A DNA stretch of 64,000 nucleotides from Flabesymbios commensalis (GCA_964017125.1 OZ024915.1:20840553-20904552), one strand, 5' to 3'. Shown: positions 46,690 through 59,186, counted from the first letter of the stretch. The notes: generated from the letters alone by a model not told the origin. Program-made: numbers and translations.

Positions 46690-48085
46690 AAGGTCGCTGT
46701 TTTTATTGTCACCAGAAGAAAAGGACAGCCATTGCAGTAAATCGGCTTTGTATTTCCCAGCACCCATCAGAAGAAATTCAGTTGTTGTGGCCATCTATCA
46801 CGAGCCCTCGTGTGAGGTACAAAACACTCAAATTTCTCATTGATGGGTATGATGTGTCCTGTAAACTAGAAGAGATCACTCTAGATACTACTAGTTGGAA
46901 ACTACACATTCCTCCTAGTCCAGTGATAACAGCACCAAGACTTCATAAACCAACTGAAAATACCCAGACAAGTTCAGTTGAAACACAATCAGAACCAGGA
47001 AATGATAATCATGATAATGAGTTCATAGCTTTTACACATCCCAACGACCAATTATTTCCCACATTAACAAAAATGACGCTGCTAGAAGAGAAAAGCTGGA
47101 TGTTTTAAATATACCACATGAAAAAAACAATGCCAAAAATTCGAACTCAGCGAAAAGTCTATGTACCAGCTCAATGACAACACCATGAGTAAGCCTAGTG
47201 ACAACGGACAATGACTTATTACCAGTAATGAGCCACATTAGCCAATTACTCCCAGCATTAACCAAAATAATCCAGGAACATGATAGACTACATGAATGGG
47301 TTGGGTTCTTTGACATGCTAGCATCAAAAAACTTGTATAACAAATCGTGGCAATTATTTTTTGGCGTGTTGCGGTTTTACCAATGCAAGAGTGTCTGTGG
47401 AATGAGATTTTCTAAATCAGTCAAACAATTTTGGACTATCGGCATGCAACTTTTTCATTCAAAATTTATTCGCTTTATGAGCGGTTATAAGATAATTGGT
47501 AACTTGGTCAGCAACAATACTAATGCAAGGAGTTCATCGAGTCCCGAATCTGCTGTCATAAATTTTGTTTGTCCGGATGTGAAACAACTATAAAGAGAAG
47601 AAAAACAATCTATGAACATTGTGTGTGATCAACCTGGTGTGATATATACAAATTTGATGTCATTGCTCAAACGTCTGACAACAGTAGAGATTTCAAAATT
47701 TGTATTGATGGAAAAAAATTGCACCTGGATTTGGTAATGTTTTAGGCGAGGTAGATCTGTATGGCCATGAGACACCACCTACAAAGAAAGATAGAGATAA
47801 TAAATTAACAGCAGAAGATAATTTGCTAAATTGTGTTATTTCCGATATTCAACGATTCGAGGATATGGATAAAGATGATGTCTCGGATCTCACTGACGAC
47901 TCTAAGCAAATGATGTTGCATCAGCAGGCAATTGATGCGATTTTGTTGCTTTCAAATAGAATTAAAGAAATAAGGCTAGCTATTGTTAAATTTATGAAAA
48001 TGGCTGGGGACAGGAAAAGGTCAAAGTACAGCTATGCAATTAGCAGTGGCAAGACACATGTGTACACAGACACCATGATAAATAT
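46690..48085 (+). pseudogene. Decayed protein of the TGTCACGG element, family not named
   Basis: Three separated plus-strand frames look coding. The first (46690-47106) has KGRCFYCHQKKRT, a possible CxxC half-site, and KTLKFLIDGYDVSCKLEE. The second (47198-47591) has WVGFFDMLASKN, RFSKSVKQFWTIGMQLFHSK and RFMSGYK. The third (47823-48085) has KEIRLAIVKFMKMAG and ends YAISSGKTHVYT. The FW-G-LF-SK-IRFM pattern is one I associate with uncharacterised repetitive proteins of aquatic invertebrates, possibly a transposase-like family. Between frames there are stops, so the gene is broken. I do not assign a function. Confidence 0.4.
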
Positions 48086-48100
48086 TCCAAGCTGCTGTTA

Positions 48101-48304
48101 TCATCTGTTTTTTTTATTATCCACTTTATTCACCTGTTCCACGTCACTCACTAAGTCATCTTCCACCGCTGAATTATTCCTCGCTGGCGTACTAGTAATG
48201 TGTCTGAATGGGCTACCTTGGCTTTCAGTTGGGAATGACATGTTGATGGAGATATCAGTTTCGTCCAAATACAAAGATGATCCCTCTATGCAAGATAAAT
48301 CCAT
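48101..48304 (-). CDS. Small minus-strand frame in the TGTCACGG element
   Basis: An ATG at 48304 opens 67 codons, acidic and Ser/Thr-rich: MDLSCIEGSSLYLDET, then ITSTPARNNSAVEDD. It faces the plus-strand frames and starts close to the right terminal repeats, as expected for a first exon or N-terminus. No family recognised. It could be chance. Confidence 0.3.
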   Translation of the reverse strand: MDLSCIEGSSLYLDETDISINMSFPTESQGSPFRHITSTPARNNSAVEDDLVSDVEQVNKVDNKKNR

Positions 48305-49331
48305 AATGGTGGTCCAGAATTAAAAGCGACGAAACCGTGACACTGTAGGATAGAAACCGTGACATATAAATAGTGAATCGCAACCATACTGTTACAATCT
48401 CAGAACATTTTATGATGTTTAATGAAACAGTGGAGCTTAAATTTATTAAAAATTGCATGGAATTATCTGAAAAGTTTACTACTAACATTACAGCATATGT
48501 TATTATTACCTGAAAATCAAAATTTACTTTGTGTGCTTATTTTTCAGTATTTTAGCTGTAAGTTGTTTTATGTGATATATCTGACAATTACAATTCAGGA
48601 GACCAAGTGTAAAGTGTACAACAAGTGTCTCCACATACAATAAGCCTCTGCCACTTCGAAATGTGGGTATATGCAGCATTTCGTGTGGGTTGAAATATTA
48701 GTATGCGAAAAAAAACAGCTAAACCGTGACAATGCACATGTAAACATTACTTACGATCGTCACCAAACACTTTTGGCCGTGACCGGGTTCACCCCCAGTG
48801 AAAATGGCCAGCGTGAATGCCAAACATCACAGCAAAACAGTTTAAGTGCCGGCGTAATTAATTCATTTTTCAAATTATACCGGCTGCTATCAGCGGCCAC
48901 TCTATGTCGACCAATATAATATACAATGTGCAGCGTGAATCGCGGACATCACGGCAAAACATTTTTACATCTTTTCAAACTACTAAACTCCAACTACCGA
49001 CCACTGTGGTCTTCCATTGGCCGTCTGCATTTAAGTGTGATACAATAATAATAATGTCACTTCTACTCGCGACGTAGGTGTCAACGACGATTACAACAGG
49101 TCTGGACTGACCCTATGAACGCTGCGGCATCTTTACTGTTGCACATAGTGACGTACACGTATATGTGTATCAACCTTTACTTGATCAGTAAAGATGCATT
49201 AATAGCAAATCCAATACTGTGTTCCATGTGGAAAAAATCATATATTTATTTTGACTATATTTATGCCTAGCGTCGGAGCGCTGATAGTGTGAGTAAGGTG
49301 ATTAATTAGATGTTGGATATTACGCATGCAT

Positions 49332-49443
49332 GCCTAGGCAAACACGTGATATTATCCCAATGATGAATTAATGCCGGTTCAGCGTTGTAGAAGGCGGACC
49401 AACATTAATACAACAATACAGCAATGTCCCGTGCTTGATGGGA
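49332..49443. repeat. Diverged GACGTT-hairpin repeat
   Basis: It starts CTAGGCAAACACGTGATATT and ends CCGTGCTTGATGGG, with CAGCGTTGTAGAAGGCGGACC in the middle. Confidence 0.5.
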
Positions 49444-49751
49444 ATGCCACGCGTAAAATCTCGCAACATATCCTTACCTGTGCGGTGAACGACGAGACGT
49501 GACGATGACCTGTGGGCGGGTGTTGTCAACTAATCACGTTGAGGTATCCCGGCCTTCAAATGATTGACAGCTCAACCAGCAGTGACAGCATGTATTGTCA
49601 GACGTTCAGCCCAGACGGCTACTGTGTCTTATTACATTTTCTCGCTTCTTGGAACTAAACAGTCAAGTTGCTTGTGTCACCAACAAACACCCTTTACTGG
49701 CGTCAAGCTATGAGGCCCAGGTATTATTGAATAACTATTATTAACAGACTA
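49444..49751. other. Noncoding stretch
   Basis: Nothing recognised. Confidence 0.3.
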
Positions 49752-50046
49752 AAATCATTAAAAAATAAGTGATTTTATTTCGGCTTTTTAATATGTCCAT
49801 ATGATGTAAACATGTCCATAGACTAGAACTGCAAAAGTTTTTTTTAATTTTTGTGCTCTAATTATGTCAAAAATTAGAAATACGGGAATTTCGTCTCTAT
49901 ATCTACCTAACTGGTGAATGCACAGCACAAAAAATAAAGAACTTTTGCAGTTCTAGTCTATGGACATATTTACATCATATGGTCATATTAAGAAGCCGAA
50001 ATAAAATCACCGATTTTTTTTATTATTTTAACCAGGGCCAGTCCCT
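49752..50046. mobile_element. AGGGACTGGCCC-family MITE, 5'-decayed copy
   Basis: The right end GGGCCAGTCCCT is followed by TTAA (50047-50050). The left terminal repeat is not preserved. The interior matches 24852-25221. Confidence 0.7.
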
Positions 50047-50069
50047 TTAAGGGTGGTGATTAGCAACTG

Positions 50070-50297
50070 GCCAATGTACTAAATCCATATACATTATTAG
50101 CCTATTTAAAATATATTGTATTAATTTAATTAAACATAATTTATAAATACATCAGTATTTAATATCATTATTAAAGCAAATCGCATCAACTCGCCAAAGT
50201 ACTAAATCCATAAATATACATCCATATATTATTTGACTTATATTTTAATAATATAATTGAACATAATTTTATAAACACATAAATATTTAATATAATT
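50070..50297. repeat. Two-copy AT-rich direct repeat
   Basis: GCCAATGTACTAAATCCATA at about 50070 and GCCAAAGTACTAAATCCATA at about 50195. Both are followed by ATTATTT/ATTATTA, ACATAATTT-ATAAA and AGTATTTAAT-type ends, with a period near 125 bases. Confidence 0.6.
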
Positions 50298-50879
50298 TTT
50301 TATTTAATATCATTATTAACAAAATACTTATCAAGAAATATAAAACATAGCCTATGTTTGCAAAATTGTAAGGAATGAGAAATCTGTGGAATGTATAAAT
50401 AGGAAATATACATATAATTAGGCCATTGTCTTTAGCGCACAGATGTTTGAAACAGAAATCGTGATGCAATGGCATCAAAGAGCCTATATGATAAGAGCGG
50501 ACACTTCAACGTTTTCGCTGTAACACACGGCTCAGTAGCGCCACCTCTGTGTCAGCGAGCATAGCATGTAGGGCAGAGTATACAACAACACTGTGTTGCC
50601 TATAGAACATATCATTGAGGCTTTGGTCAAGTGTCAATTTAACGTTGGTTCACCATTTACAATGCTGGCCCAACTTTAAACCAACATTGGCCTAACGTCG
50701 ACTCTTTGCTGGGATTTACACATTCGACACTAACTATCTCAATGTTGTCACATAGTCTACGCTAATGCGATTTATGGGAAATACAGCTGGGATCATGCTA
50801 ACAATCCCTTTGATATTGCACTGTGACATGACCACTCTCCTTGGTGTTGAAGGAAGAAACCAGTTCAGGGGAGTAGGCT
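50298..50879. other. Noncoding stretch with one decayed hairpin repeat
   Basis: Around 50640-50712 the words AACGTTGGTTCACC, AATGCTGGCCCAAC and TTTGCTGGG suggest a left-truncated GACGTT-hairpin repeat. Nothing else recognised. Confidence 0.4.
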
Positions 50880-50978
50880 CCCAGCAAACACGATACAAAA
50901 ACTAAACATCGATTTAATGTTGGCCCATCCCCTACGACGTTGTTCCAACAGTCGGTCAACGTCCTATGTTTGTTGGGA
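50880..50978. repeat. GACGTT-hairpin repeat
   Basis: It starts CCCAGCAAACACGATAC and ends TATGTTTGTTGGG, with a central CCTACGACGTTG. Confidence 0.65.
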
Positions 50979-51247
50979 TATTAGATTTTCCGGTGAATCC
51001 AAACTTACAGGCGAATCCATTGTGGGGCTGAGGGTCACCACTGCGCTCATCTCGTTTCCCCCCCTCCCCAGAAAAAAATCAAGTAGGTCATCAAACATTT
51101 TCTTAATTGTAAATGCCTTTACAGATCATTAATTCAATCCCTTTTTCAAAGTGATGCGTATCAAAAAAAAAAAAAATAGAACTAATTTTTTTATTATTTC
51201 TGGATCTGCTCCTGCCTACCACCGTCCACCGTCTGCGACAAAATTAA

Positions 51248-51392
51248 CCCAGCAAACACGAGACGTTCAGCCAATGTTGGTACAATGTTGGCCCACCGTC
51301 TACGACACTGGTCCAACATTGTACCAATATTGGCTGAACGTCTCGTGTTTGCTAGGAAGCCAGCACTAGGCCAATGCAATGTGTTTGCTGGG
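51248..51392. repeat. GACGTT-hairpin repeat, best-preserved copy
   Basis: 51248-51356 runs from CCCAGCAAACACGAGACGTT to AACGTCTCGTGTTTGCTAGG with long pairing arms around CGTCTACGACACTGG. A partial right-arm duplicate (CCAATGCAATGTGTTTGCTGGG) continues to 51392. Confidence 0.8.
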
Positions 51393-52861
51393 AAGTGCTT
51401 TTCGCCAATGCCTTATCTTCCACCACTAAACCCCCATACTATACTCATTTCAAGAACATAATCTGCTCACACAAGTTTATCAATAAAAAAAAGAAATGTT
51501 TAGAATCTAAAAAGTCATGGCTATAAATAATGGCTCATTCTGGCATGTATATTATAATATGTATTATGCTAGCATCTAGCAGTGACTTGTATATATGCTA
51601 CTTATTTAACCTATTATTTTTATTTGTTTATTTGTAGTGCTTATGACGCATATTATTTTTTTCAGTTCTTATTTATTATTTTATATTCTCTTTATAATAA
51701 ACAATTTATTGTGGTCTATGTGTTATAGGGTATATAGGCCTAATATTTAAACAATCCGTAGTTCGTGACAAAAAACACAATGCTAGGTTATTGATTGCTA
51801 ATTGTCTACCATGCTGGCCCAGCTTCAATCCAACATCGGGTCAATGTCACTGTGCTTGCAGGGATATATATTTCAGATTTCCTTGGGTTTATAACAGTAG
51901 GTCTTTAGTGCACATCTATGATTCGTCCGTTTAATATACTGTCAGTTGTCAGTCTCTCCTTGTGTTTGTCTATCGTCTAATTATAGTCTATTACATTATG
52001 ATATATTTGAATACTTAATATAATAATCCTATACCAGAATAAAGCATGCTAAATACTACAAGATCACATATTTTGACAGTTTTTATAGCATAAGTTATGT
52101 TGACGGGCGTGTTTACACACTGTCATCATGCAGCGTGTATCAGCGTGTGCCTGCTGGCCGCCAGGCGCGCTGCTGCATGCGCCTGTTACATTTTCCCCAT
52201 AGAGAAGTGGCTATGTGTCCGCTCTTAGCATATACCCTCTTTGATGTCATTAGCTGTAAGATCATAGCAAGGAGGAAATTAACACTTTGTTGCAAGCCTG
52301 TGTTTTAGCACGTTTCATAATATAATTTCTTAATCAATTAATCTTCATTGAGACTTAAAATCTAGTAGCGTTCAAAGTGTAAAACAGCCCAGTCTGACGG
52401 GAAGTTAGGAACAATGCAAAACCCCACTCTATTACCGCAGTATACAGGAGACTCCCAACCCAATGCTGAATCAATGGTGGCCCGCCAATAGGGACGTCAA
52501 ACCAGCAGCAAACCAATAGTCGGTCGTCGTGCCGCGGTCACTGAAGGGGCAGTTGATCATCTCTGTGCCAATGCTGGGTCAACAACTCATGATGCTGGCA
52601 CAGCTTAAACAAAGCGTTGTTCTTCTCTCCTGTGTTATCTTGAAACTGCGAGCACACCTTTTACTGCCTAGCCCGAGTATAGTCAAACCTATTTTCCGCT
52701 TGAAACATATGCATTTTCTGGCAATTTAATTCGCATACCGCCTCGTAATGTACCATTAGATTTAAAAAAAGATTAAATATATATTCCATATTATACACTT
52801 AGTATTTAAAGGGTGCCGATGACCGGTCACTAGGACACACTCAAACGGCCATGTAGAGCCA
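51393..52861. other. Noncoding stretch with decayed hairpin-repeat pieces
   Basis: Pieces of the GACGTT-hairpin family lie near 51800-51865 and 52445-52600. No gene recognised. Confidence 0.4.
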
Positions 52862-52906
52862 AAAGGCAGTATCTGCTTACCAGGCAACTAAGCAGATACT
52901 GCCTTT
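52862..52906. repeat. GGCAGTATCTGCTTA hairpin
   Basis: 18-base arms AAAGGCAGTATCTGCTTA / TAAGCAGATACTGCCTTT are separated by 9 bases. A related hairpin is at 62062-62096. Confidence 0.75.
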
Positions 52907-53440
52907 CGGCTTTGCAGAGCAGAGCAGCAGACAGATCTCCACAAAAAATTATGTTGTCGTAATATTGGTCCAATGGGCTTGTGAAATTATATTTAAATAA
53001 CCACGTAGGCCTACGTCAGCCTAACAGTTTTAATTGTGATGATTTGTGACATAATATATATATATTTGACATGAATGTTTCCACATAATTATATTTATTA
53101 TACTTTATGGTGGGCGGCGGCGTCTGTGACACGCCGCCTACCAGTACAGTTTAATACAGCATGGCCAGCTGATCATTTTGAGTACAAAAACATGTCTATG
53201 GTATAAACATTGATACTTTTGATGCCTTATCCGGCCACCACTGTCAAATCTGCAAAATTTTTTTTTAAATGCGGCCTCCTATGAGCGGGCACCTGTCTTG
53301 AACGGCCACTTTCGGCTTGCAGTAGTGGTGGCCGCTCAAAAGAGGTTCTACTTTATATATAAAGTCACAAGGGGCCGCAGGTCGGCTATTTTGAATTTGG
53401 TCAAGTTGAAATTTTTCACGGTACATCCCTGCCTAAAACT
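52907..53440. other. Noncoding stretch
   Basis: 53230-53440 shows AACGGCCACTTTC and GGCCGCTCAAA words like those near 26730-26830, a distant relative of the duplicated segment. Nothing coding. Confidence 0.35.
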
Positions 53441-53940
53441 GCATATTTTGCTTAATAGTAATGGTCTAGCTATCTGGTCCGATTTTCCAGATAGGGCATA
53501 CATTTTGGGGCGATGTTAGTGAATCGCGATAATGAAAACACTTGTTGATCGGGTCAAGGTCATAGCGGTCGCAGAAAAGTCAAATGTGAAATTAAGCAGC
53601 CATGATCAACCTGTATGTGAAGTTTTATGTGCATTCCAGTTAGGTGGAACAAGTTATAGTACTAAAAGCGGAGGACAGACAGATGGACGGTGAGGACAAT
53701 AGGCATCTGCCAAAATTTTGGCCTAGAAAACCCTTTGGTCTCCATGATTTATTTAAACACATTTCATCGCTTTAATGGTAAATTTCCTCTGCGAATGTGA
53801 CAAATTTGAATGAGTAATGCCGCACTAATATCAAATGAAGAGATTTAATCCTGTGGTAACTGAAAATTTCAATTGAACAGTTCAGAAGTGTTTAAGGTAA
53901 TAGCGAGATACGGTTATTTAACATATTATTCGTGCTTTAA

Positions 53941-54183
53941 CCCTTTCAAGTCTGAATTTACCATGTCATCTTCATCCACTACAAGCCGCGAATTGCTGTC
54001 GCAATTCTCGACTTGTAGTGGATGAAGATGATTTGCTGTGGTTTAAAAATTAAAGAAAATTGCCATAAATTGGTAAACCAATTGCATGAAAATATTCGTT
54101 CTAAAACCCTTGGTTTTAGGAAAATTAAGTCTATTTTCAGGGATGTAAAATGATGCTTCAATGCATCGCGAGGGCTTAAAGGG
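53941..54183. mobile_element. TTAA-flanked MITE (CCCTTTCAAGCC family)
   Basis: TTAA at 53937-53940 and 54184-54187. The element runs CCCTTTCAAG to GGCTTAAAGGG. The central hairpin has arms CTTCATCCACTACAAG / CTTGTAGTGGATGAAG around GCCGCGAATTGC. Confidence 0.85.
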
Positions 54184-54753
54184 TTAAATAACAGGTAATT
54201 TATGGCTGAAAATGCCTTATTTATACAGTTTCAGCCTGACATATAAAGCTACCTGTATATACTCTACACACACTTGGGAATTGTGGGTCACGATTCTATG
54301 AAACACAGTTATGTCACTGGAAACCCTTTTGAATGGCTACTCGGTGAAAACAATGTTATATAAGCCCCCCTACCCATACTTCATTGTATTAGATTGCTAG
54401 GTAAAAACATTGCAGGCCAAGGCTATTGAGTATCACAGAATAGCGCGTCACAACTACAAGTAAGTGAAGATTTGAAACATCCACCGGTATTAGGGAACTG
54501 AAAAAGTTAAATGACAACCGTTAACAAATAACAAAACATCAATTGTTATTACAATTTATTGTGGATTATTTACAGGCAGCCAATGAAAACATATTCATTA
54601 AGAAAATACATATACAACCATTTCCATTTGATCGAAATTGTGAACAATTTATGGACATAATTATTTGTGTATGAAAAAAAGTAGTAGTTGAGATTTACAA
54701 TAACTCCAAGCATATTGGAGGGAATTGTGAAAAAAACAGGAAAACGCGTAGTA

Positions 54754-54864
54754 TCCCTGCAAACACGGCACATCTACACAATGTTTGACCAATGTTGGCC
54801 CACTGTCCACGACGTTGGCCCAACATTAGTCAAACATTGGGCAGATGTGTCGTGTTTGTTGGGA
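54754..54864. repeat. GACGTT-hairpin repeat
   Basis: It starts TCCCTGCAAACACGGCAC and ends GTCGTGTTTGTTGGGA, with long arms around CCACTGTCCACGACG. Confidence 0.75.
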
Positions 54865-55638
54865 TGGGGTCTGAAGTTTGTTGCAGTACTGCCTCATGCT
54901 CAGAGATGCATTTTGGCATACCGTTGTGTTTCCTGAGACTTTTGGCATGCCCAGGAGATGTAAAAAAAACGGGAAACCCACAAATGCCTGATGAATAAAG
55001 TCAGAATATCAGCCTTGAAAAAATAATATATAACATAAATATTGATGTGTACAAAACATAACCGGAAAAACATTGAAAATGGATGGCATTTTTTACAGCA
55101 TAAATACATGTGAAATATGTGTATTCCTTATTAAAGTAACACTGATTATTTACAGTTATAAAACTCAGAATATCAAAGTAGACTGCAGTGATTTGTTGGT
55201 TATTTCTCTACGGGGAGGTTATCTGCAAAAAGGAGGATCATTTATTAAATACACACCTCACTTAAGACTATTGTCATTCATTTGATGCTGACCTTGCTGA
55301 CAAAATGGAAGCCTTAAAAATAACATCACATAAACATACTTTATTATTTACAATCGCTACTTAAGATATCTACATGTATATAACATGTAATTCAGCTCAG
55401 TCAACATTATTCTTCTGGAGAAAGTATAAAACTGTTTAAAACCAATTTGAATTTCAGGCTGATGTTACTTTCTTGATTAACCCTTAACCCTCAAAGCGCT
55501 GAATTAATTTGTGAAAAACATCGCAACCAAAGTTTTTTTTTCAATTTGAAATCATCATAAATGTCTTAGTTAGTTCTTGACGATTTATTCCAATACCTAT
55601 GTTATGGGTCTAGGGCCATTATATTTTTTTTTACTCTT

Positions 55639-55722
55639 ACACTGCGGGGATAGACTTAAGTCGTCAGAATCTGACGTCTGTAGACGTCAGATTCTGACGA
55701 CCTAAGTCGATCCCCGCACTGT
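55639..55722. repeat. 84-bp palindrome, copy 1
   Basis: Arms of about 41 bases centred at 55680/55681 (CTGACGTCT-GT-AGACGTCAG), with about three mismatches. The flanks resemble those near 20820-20990. Confidence 0.8.
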
Positions 55723-56478
55723 TCAGAGTAAAGCGTTAAGCTGAATAATTGAATTTTTTGCTCACTTTAACTTGTCTCACTATCGCGATCCATGTCACGA
55801 TCCACATCTCCAACTGGGACAAAATTACCCATATTTGTCTAATTTGAGAACAAACGTTTAAAAATCGTGATGTTTAAACAATCATTTAATTCCCAATAAC
55901 TGTGATTTGATCGGCTAATACCAGTAAAACGACAATAGTTGTGTTTGGCTGGTTAATTAACTCTGATACAGGGTTTTGTGTAAAATATCCTTTAGTTTAT
56001 GTACAAACCATAAATCAAGCACTTAGTCTGTATTGTTATTCATGGTAAAACATAACAAATCTCTCGGTTGTGCACAGAGGTATGGGTAAAAAGGTTTGGA
56101 TTTACTTCATAGTACATTTATCATTTGTCATCATATCACTATATTTAAGTTTTTCATCAGTTACAATATAGCAATAAACTAAAGAAAACAATATGGAGTA
56201 ATGTAGATAAATAACATCAAAAACAAATAACACTTGATAAAATTGCTTGGGTAGATCTGTAGACTTGGCATTCAAAAGTACATATTCAAAAGTACATACC
56301 GGTAATTGATGATGCAAACATTTTCTAAGAAATATGTACTTTTTTGTCCCATATTTATACCACCTAATTTTTTTATTTTCTTTATTTATGGTTTGTACAT
56401 AATTTTAAATGCTTATTAAAGCACTAAACTAAAGGATATTTTACACAAAAATATATCAGCATTGTAAGGGAATAAAAT

Positions 56479-56584
56479 CCCAGCACACAGACATTAAATC
56501 AATATTGGTTTAACATTGGTCGAACATCGTAAGTGGTTGACCGACGTTAAACCAGAAATAATTCAACGTCTTGTGTCTGCTGGG
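56479..56584. repeat. GACGTT-hairpin repeat, copy 1
   Basis: It starts CCCAGCACACAGACATTAAA and ends CTTGTGTCTGCTGGG. The sister is at 63743-63847. Confidence 0.7.
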
Positions 56585-56694
56585 TTAGATTTCCCTTGAA
56601 ACTGTGACACTGATGTAAGTTGTGACTTAATTTTCACAAATCAAAGTAATTATCAGCCAATTGAGTTTTGGATTACATAGAGACACTACTTTAA

Positions 56695-56927
56695 CCCTTT
56701 AACCGCCAGTGCCGAATATATTGGGTTTTTCACTCAATTATTACCACATTCAGTACCACCTTTTAAGCATGTTAAAGCCATAATATGACATAAAAGATTT
56801 CAAAAGAGTTGACCTCCATTTTGTCAAATCTGAATAATTTCCACTCACTTGAAGTTGTGGATCGCGTCAGCGAGAAACAACTTCAAGTGGGTGAAAATTC
56901 CAGTTGAATAATTTGGCGGTTAAAGGG
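56695..56927. mobile_element. TTAA-flanked MITE (CCCTTTAACCGCC family)
   Basis: The terminal repeats CCCTTTAACCGCC / GGCGGTTAAAGGG are a perfect 13-base match, with TTAA at 56691-56694 and 56928-56931. An internal hairpin CACTTGAAGTTGTGGATCGC / CTTCAAGTG is present. Confidence 0.85.
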
Positions 56928-59076
56928 TTAATCCTTGAAACGCTGAAATATTTTTATATAAACAATAGAGAACAAAGTGTTAGTTTAAATAAATGTCTTA
57001 GCTAGCTTTTTCCGCTTCATTTGAATACCTATTTAATTGAATGAAAATTTTATTTTAATGGACTGCAGATCTAAGGGCTAAAACTCATTTTAACTGCCAA
57101 ATTGTATTTTCCTCTCCACCATAGTTGAGTTCTCGACACAATTTCCAGTTTCAAAGAAAGAAAACAGTTATTTTGAACATCTAGTTGGCGAAACAATGAT
57201 ACATGTATACGATACAATTCTGGTTATCTACACTGTTCTATTTGACAATATTTAGTAACATAATTATGTAGCCTTGAAACCATGTTATAACTCCTTGTCT
57301 CCCCAATAATGATCACAATACCAAATACCAACATCTGGGATAATACATCATAATTATACATTTCGCTGTAAGTGAAATCAATGCTCACTTTCAACAAACA
57401 AGTGATGTTTTTTTACATTGGACTACATAATCTACCTTAATTCGCTAATCTACTTTACAAAAATATACAGGCAGTCCTCAACGTTGGTACAAAATTGTGT
57501 GCAAGGTGGGTGCAGCTTTCTCAGTAGCCTACAAATACCTCCATTCAATTTAATTGTGAAAAAAGATCTATAATAGTACCAGACATAATTCTTTATCTCC
57601 ACATCAAAGTACAGATTTTATGGTCATTTATACACTAACTTGAAAAGCTTTGACACTTGTGTACAAATTAAAATTTATCGGCCAATCACAGTTTTCCTTA
57701 GGAAAGCAGCTTTCTATTTTCTAAACATCCCTTTCTTTGCTTCACACATCAGTACGAGACGGCGGGAAAAATAGTCAGCACAATATAACGGGGTGTGACT
57801 GGATAGTGTGGCGCTACCGTTTACGAAACTTATTCATAGGATTTGAAGAAGTAAATCTGTTCAGATCCAGTTTATATATATCGTCCCTTTGGATATGAAA
57901 GGGTGCAAGTGGCAGATACACCCTTTCATATCCAAGGTGACGATATATGAAGACAAGCGTGGCTGCAAAAAATATATTATTAACTAGAATGGATGATGTC
58001 GGACATGAAGTGTTGCAATAAAGTATGACCTTTTATCCACCATGTTGTGGCAATAATAAATACAATTTCTATCATGTTATAGGTTTTCTCAACATTTGCT
58101 GAAACAACCCTCAGGTACGGTTTCAAAAGCAGTGAAAACTTTACATGATCAGATAATTTGTAATAAATTAATATGCAAGTTAATTCCTTTTCTGCGACAG
58201 TATATACATTATTTTAAGGGTCTAAACAGTTTGTCCCAGAATAAGAATGAAGCATTAGATTCTTATTCACCACAATATTATTTTTCAAACTTTAACAGTT
58301 GAGAGGTGTAAATATTTAATTTACAGGGTGTGTAAATACATTTTAGTTAAGTGTTTGCCATTGACATTGCGACAGTACAAGAAAAATTGATACAACCTCC
58401 AAAATAAATGACAAAATAGTGAAGTATAAACTTAAAGAATGTTTGTCAATAGACTGATCATCAGCCATAAGGACCGAATGATTTGTTCACAACAATTTAT
58501 GAAAGTTAAGTATTCTCTGTTTTTATATACATGTCTTAGTAAATAAATATTGTTTCTTTAATTTATTTAAGACATGTATTTAAATTACATTCACACATCT
58601 GTGTGTATAAAATATTTATACAATGTGGCATTATTTTCCCACTTGTTTACACGCCTCAAACGGCGGCCAGAAAAATGCTTATGAATACACTAACAAAATA
58701 TTAACTAACATTTAACCCACAAGAATATCAGTAGAGTATATACCATTCAATCAATCCAATTCAGTTACGAAAATAGATCACACTGAAATAGCACAGAAAA
58801 AAGTGAGTGAATGTTTTCGTATTATAAATAAAAATGAGACATGATTGTTACAATGATTTTTACAATGGATAATGTACCATGTTAAAATGTGTTCTTCCTA
58901 TAAACCATAGATATAAAAATTAATGCAGTGTGAATATTCCATACAATTCAAAAATGGAAGTCTTATAACAATGAGATGATATGGAAGAGAGACTTTTCCA
59001 TAAAATATATATTACAATATTCCTCATTATAATGCAGAACAACATATACACCATCTTATCTCTACACATGAGGCTT
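56928..59076. other. Noncoding stretch between duplications
   Basis: No coding frame recognised. 56932-57070 repeats words of the 20820-20990 and 55480 regions (AAATGTCTTAGCTAGCT). A hairpin at 57874-57950 has TATATCGTC tips. Confidence 0.45.
57874..57950. repeat. Hairpin with TATATCGTC tips
   Basis: The left arm ends CCTTTGGATATGAAAGGGTG and is paired with CACCCTTTCATATCCAAGG, spacer about 13 bases. The outer TATATATCGTC / GACGATATATGA resembles the hairpin flanks at 11122-11195. Confidence 0.7.
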
Positions 59077-59186
59077 ACCAGCAAACACGAGACGTTGACC
59101 CAGAGTTGGTCTGATGTTGGTCCACCGTCTACGACGCTAGCCCAACATCATACCAACTCTGGGTAAATGTCTACTGTTTGCTAGGT
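59077..59186. repeat. GACGTT-hairpin repeat
   Basis: It starts ACCAGCAAACACGAGACGTT and ends CTGTTTGCTAGGT. Arms pair around CCGTCTACGACGC. Confidence 0.75.

Larger units (their letters stand above)
46590..48364. mobile_element. Unfamiliar DNA element with TGTCACGGTTT ends
   Basis: The left end has TGTCACGGTT at 46590, 46612 and 46643. The right end has the inverted form AAACCGTGACA at 48332 and 48353, and once more at 48721. Multiple copies of a short word in inverted orientation at the two ends suggest transposase-binding sites. Inside are plus-strand coding-like fragments (46690-48085) and one minus-strand frame (48101-48304). It splits the ACCGGCCAC repeats. I cannot name the superfamily. 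Confidence 0.55.
53441..56740. repeat. Second large direct duplication, copy 1 (at least 3.3 kb)
   Basis: From GCATATTTTGCTTAATAG at 53441, the segment is repeated from 59798 to the window end in the same orientation at high identity. Copy 1 lacks the Tc1-like element (empty site GTAG-TA-GTTGAG at 54681-54690) but keeps 54810-55222, which copy 2 has lost. The right boundary is unknown because copy 2 leaves the window at a point equal to about 56740. No gene is visible inside. Confidence 0.85.

Noticed and set aside
57720-57860. GC-richer patch as a promoter or exon
   Set aside because: No coding frame, splice signals or core promoter elements could be supported.
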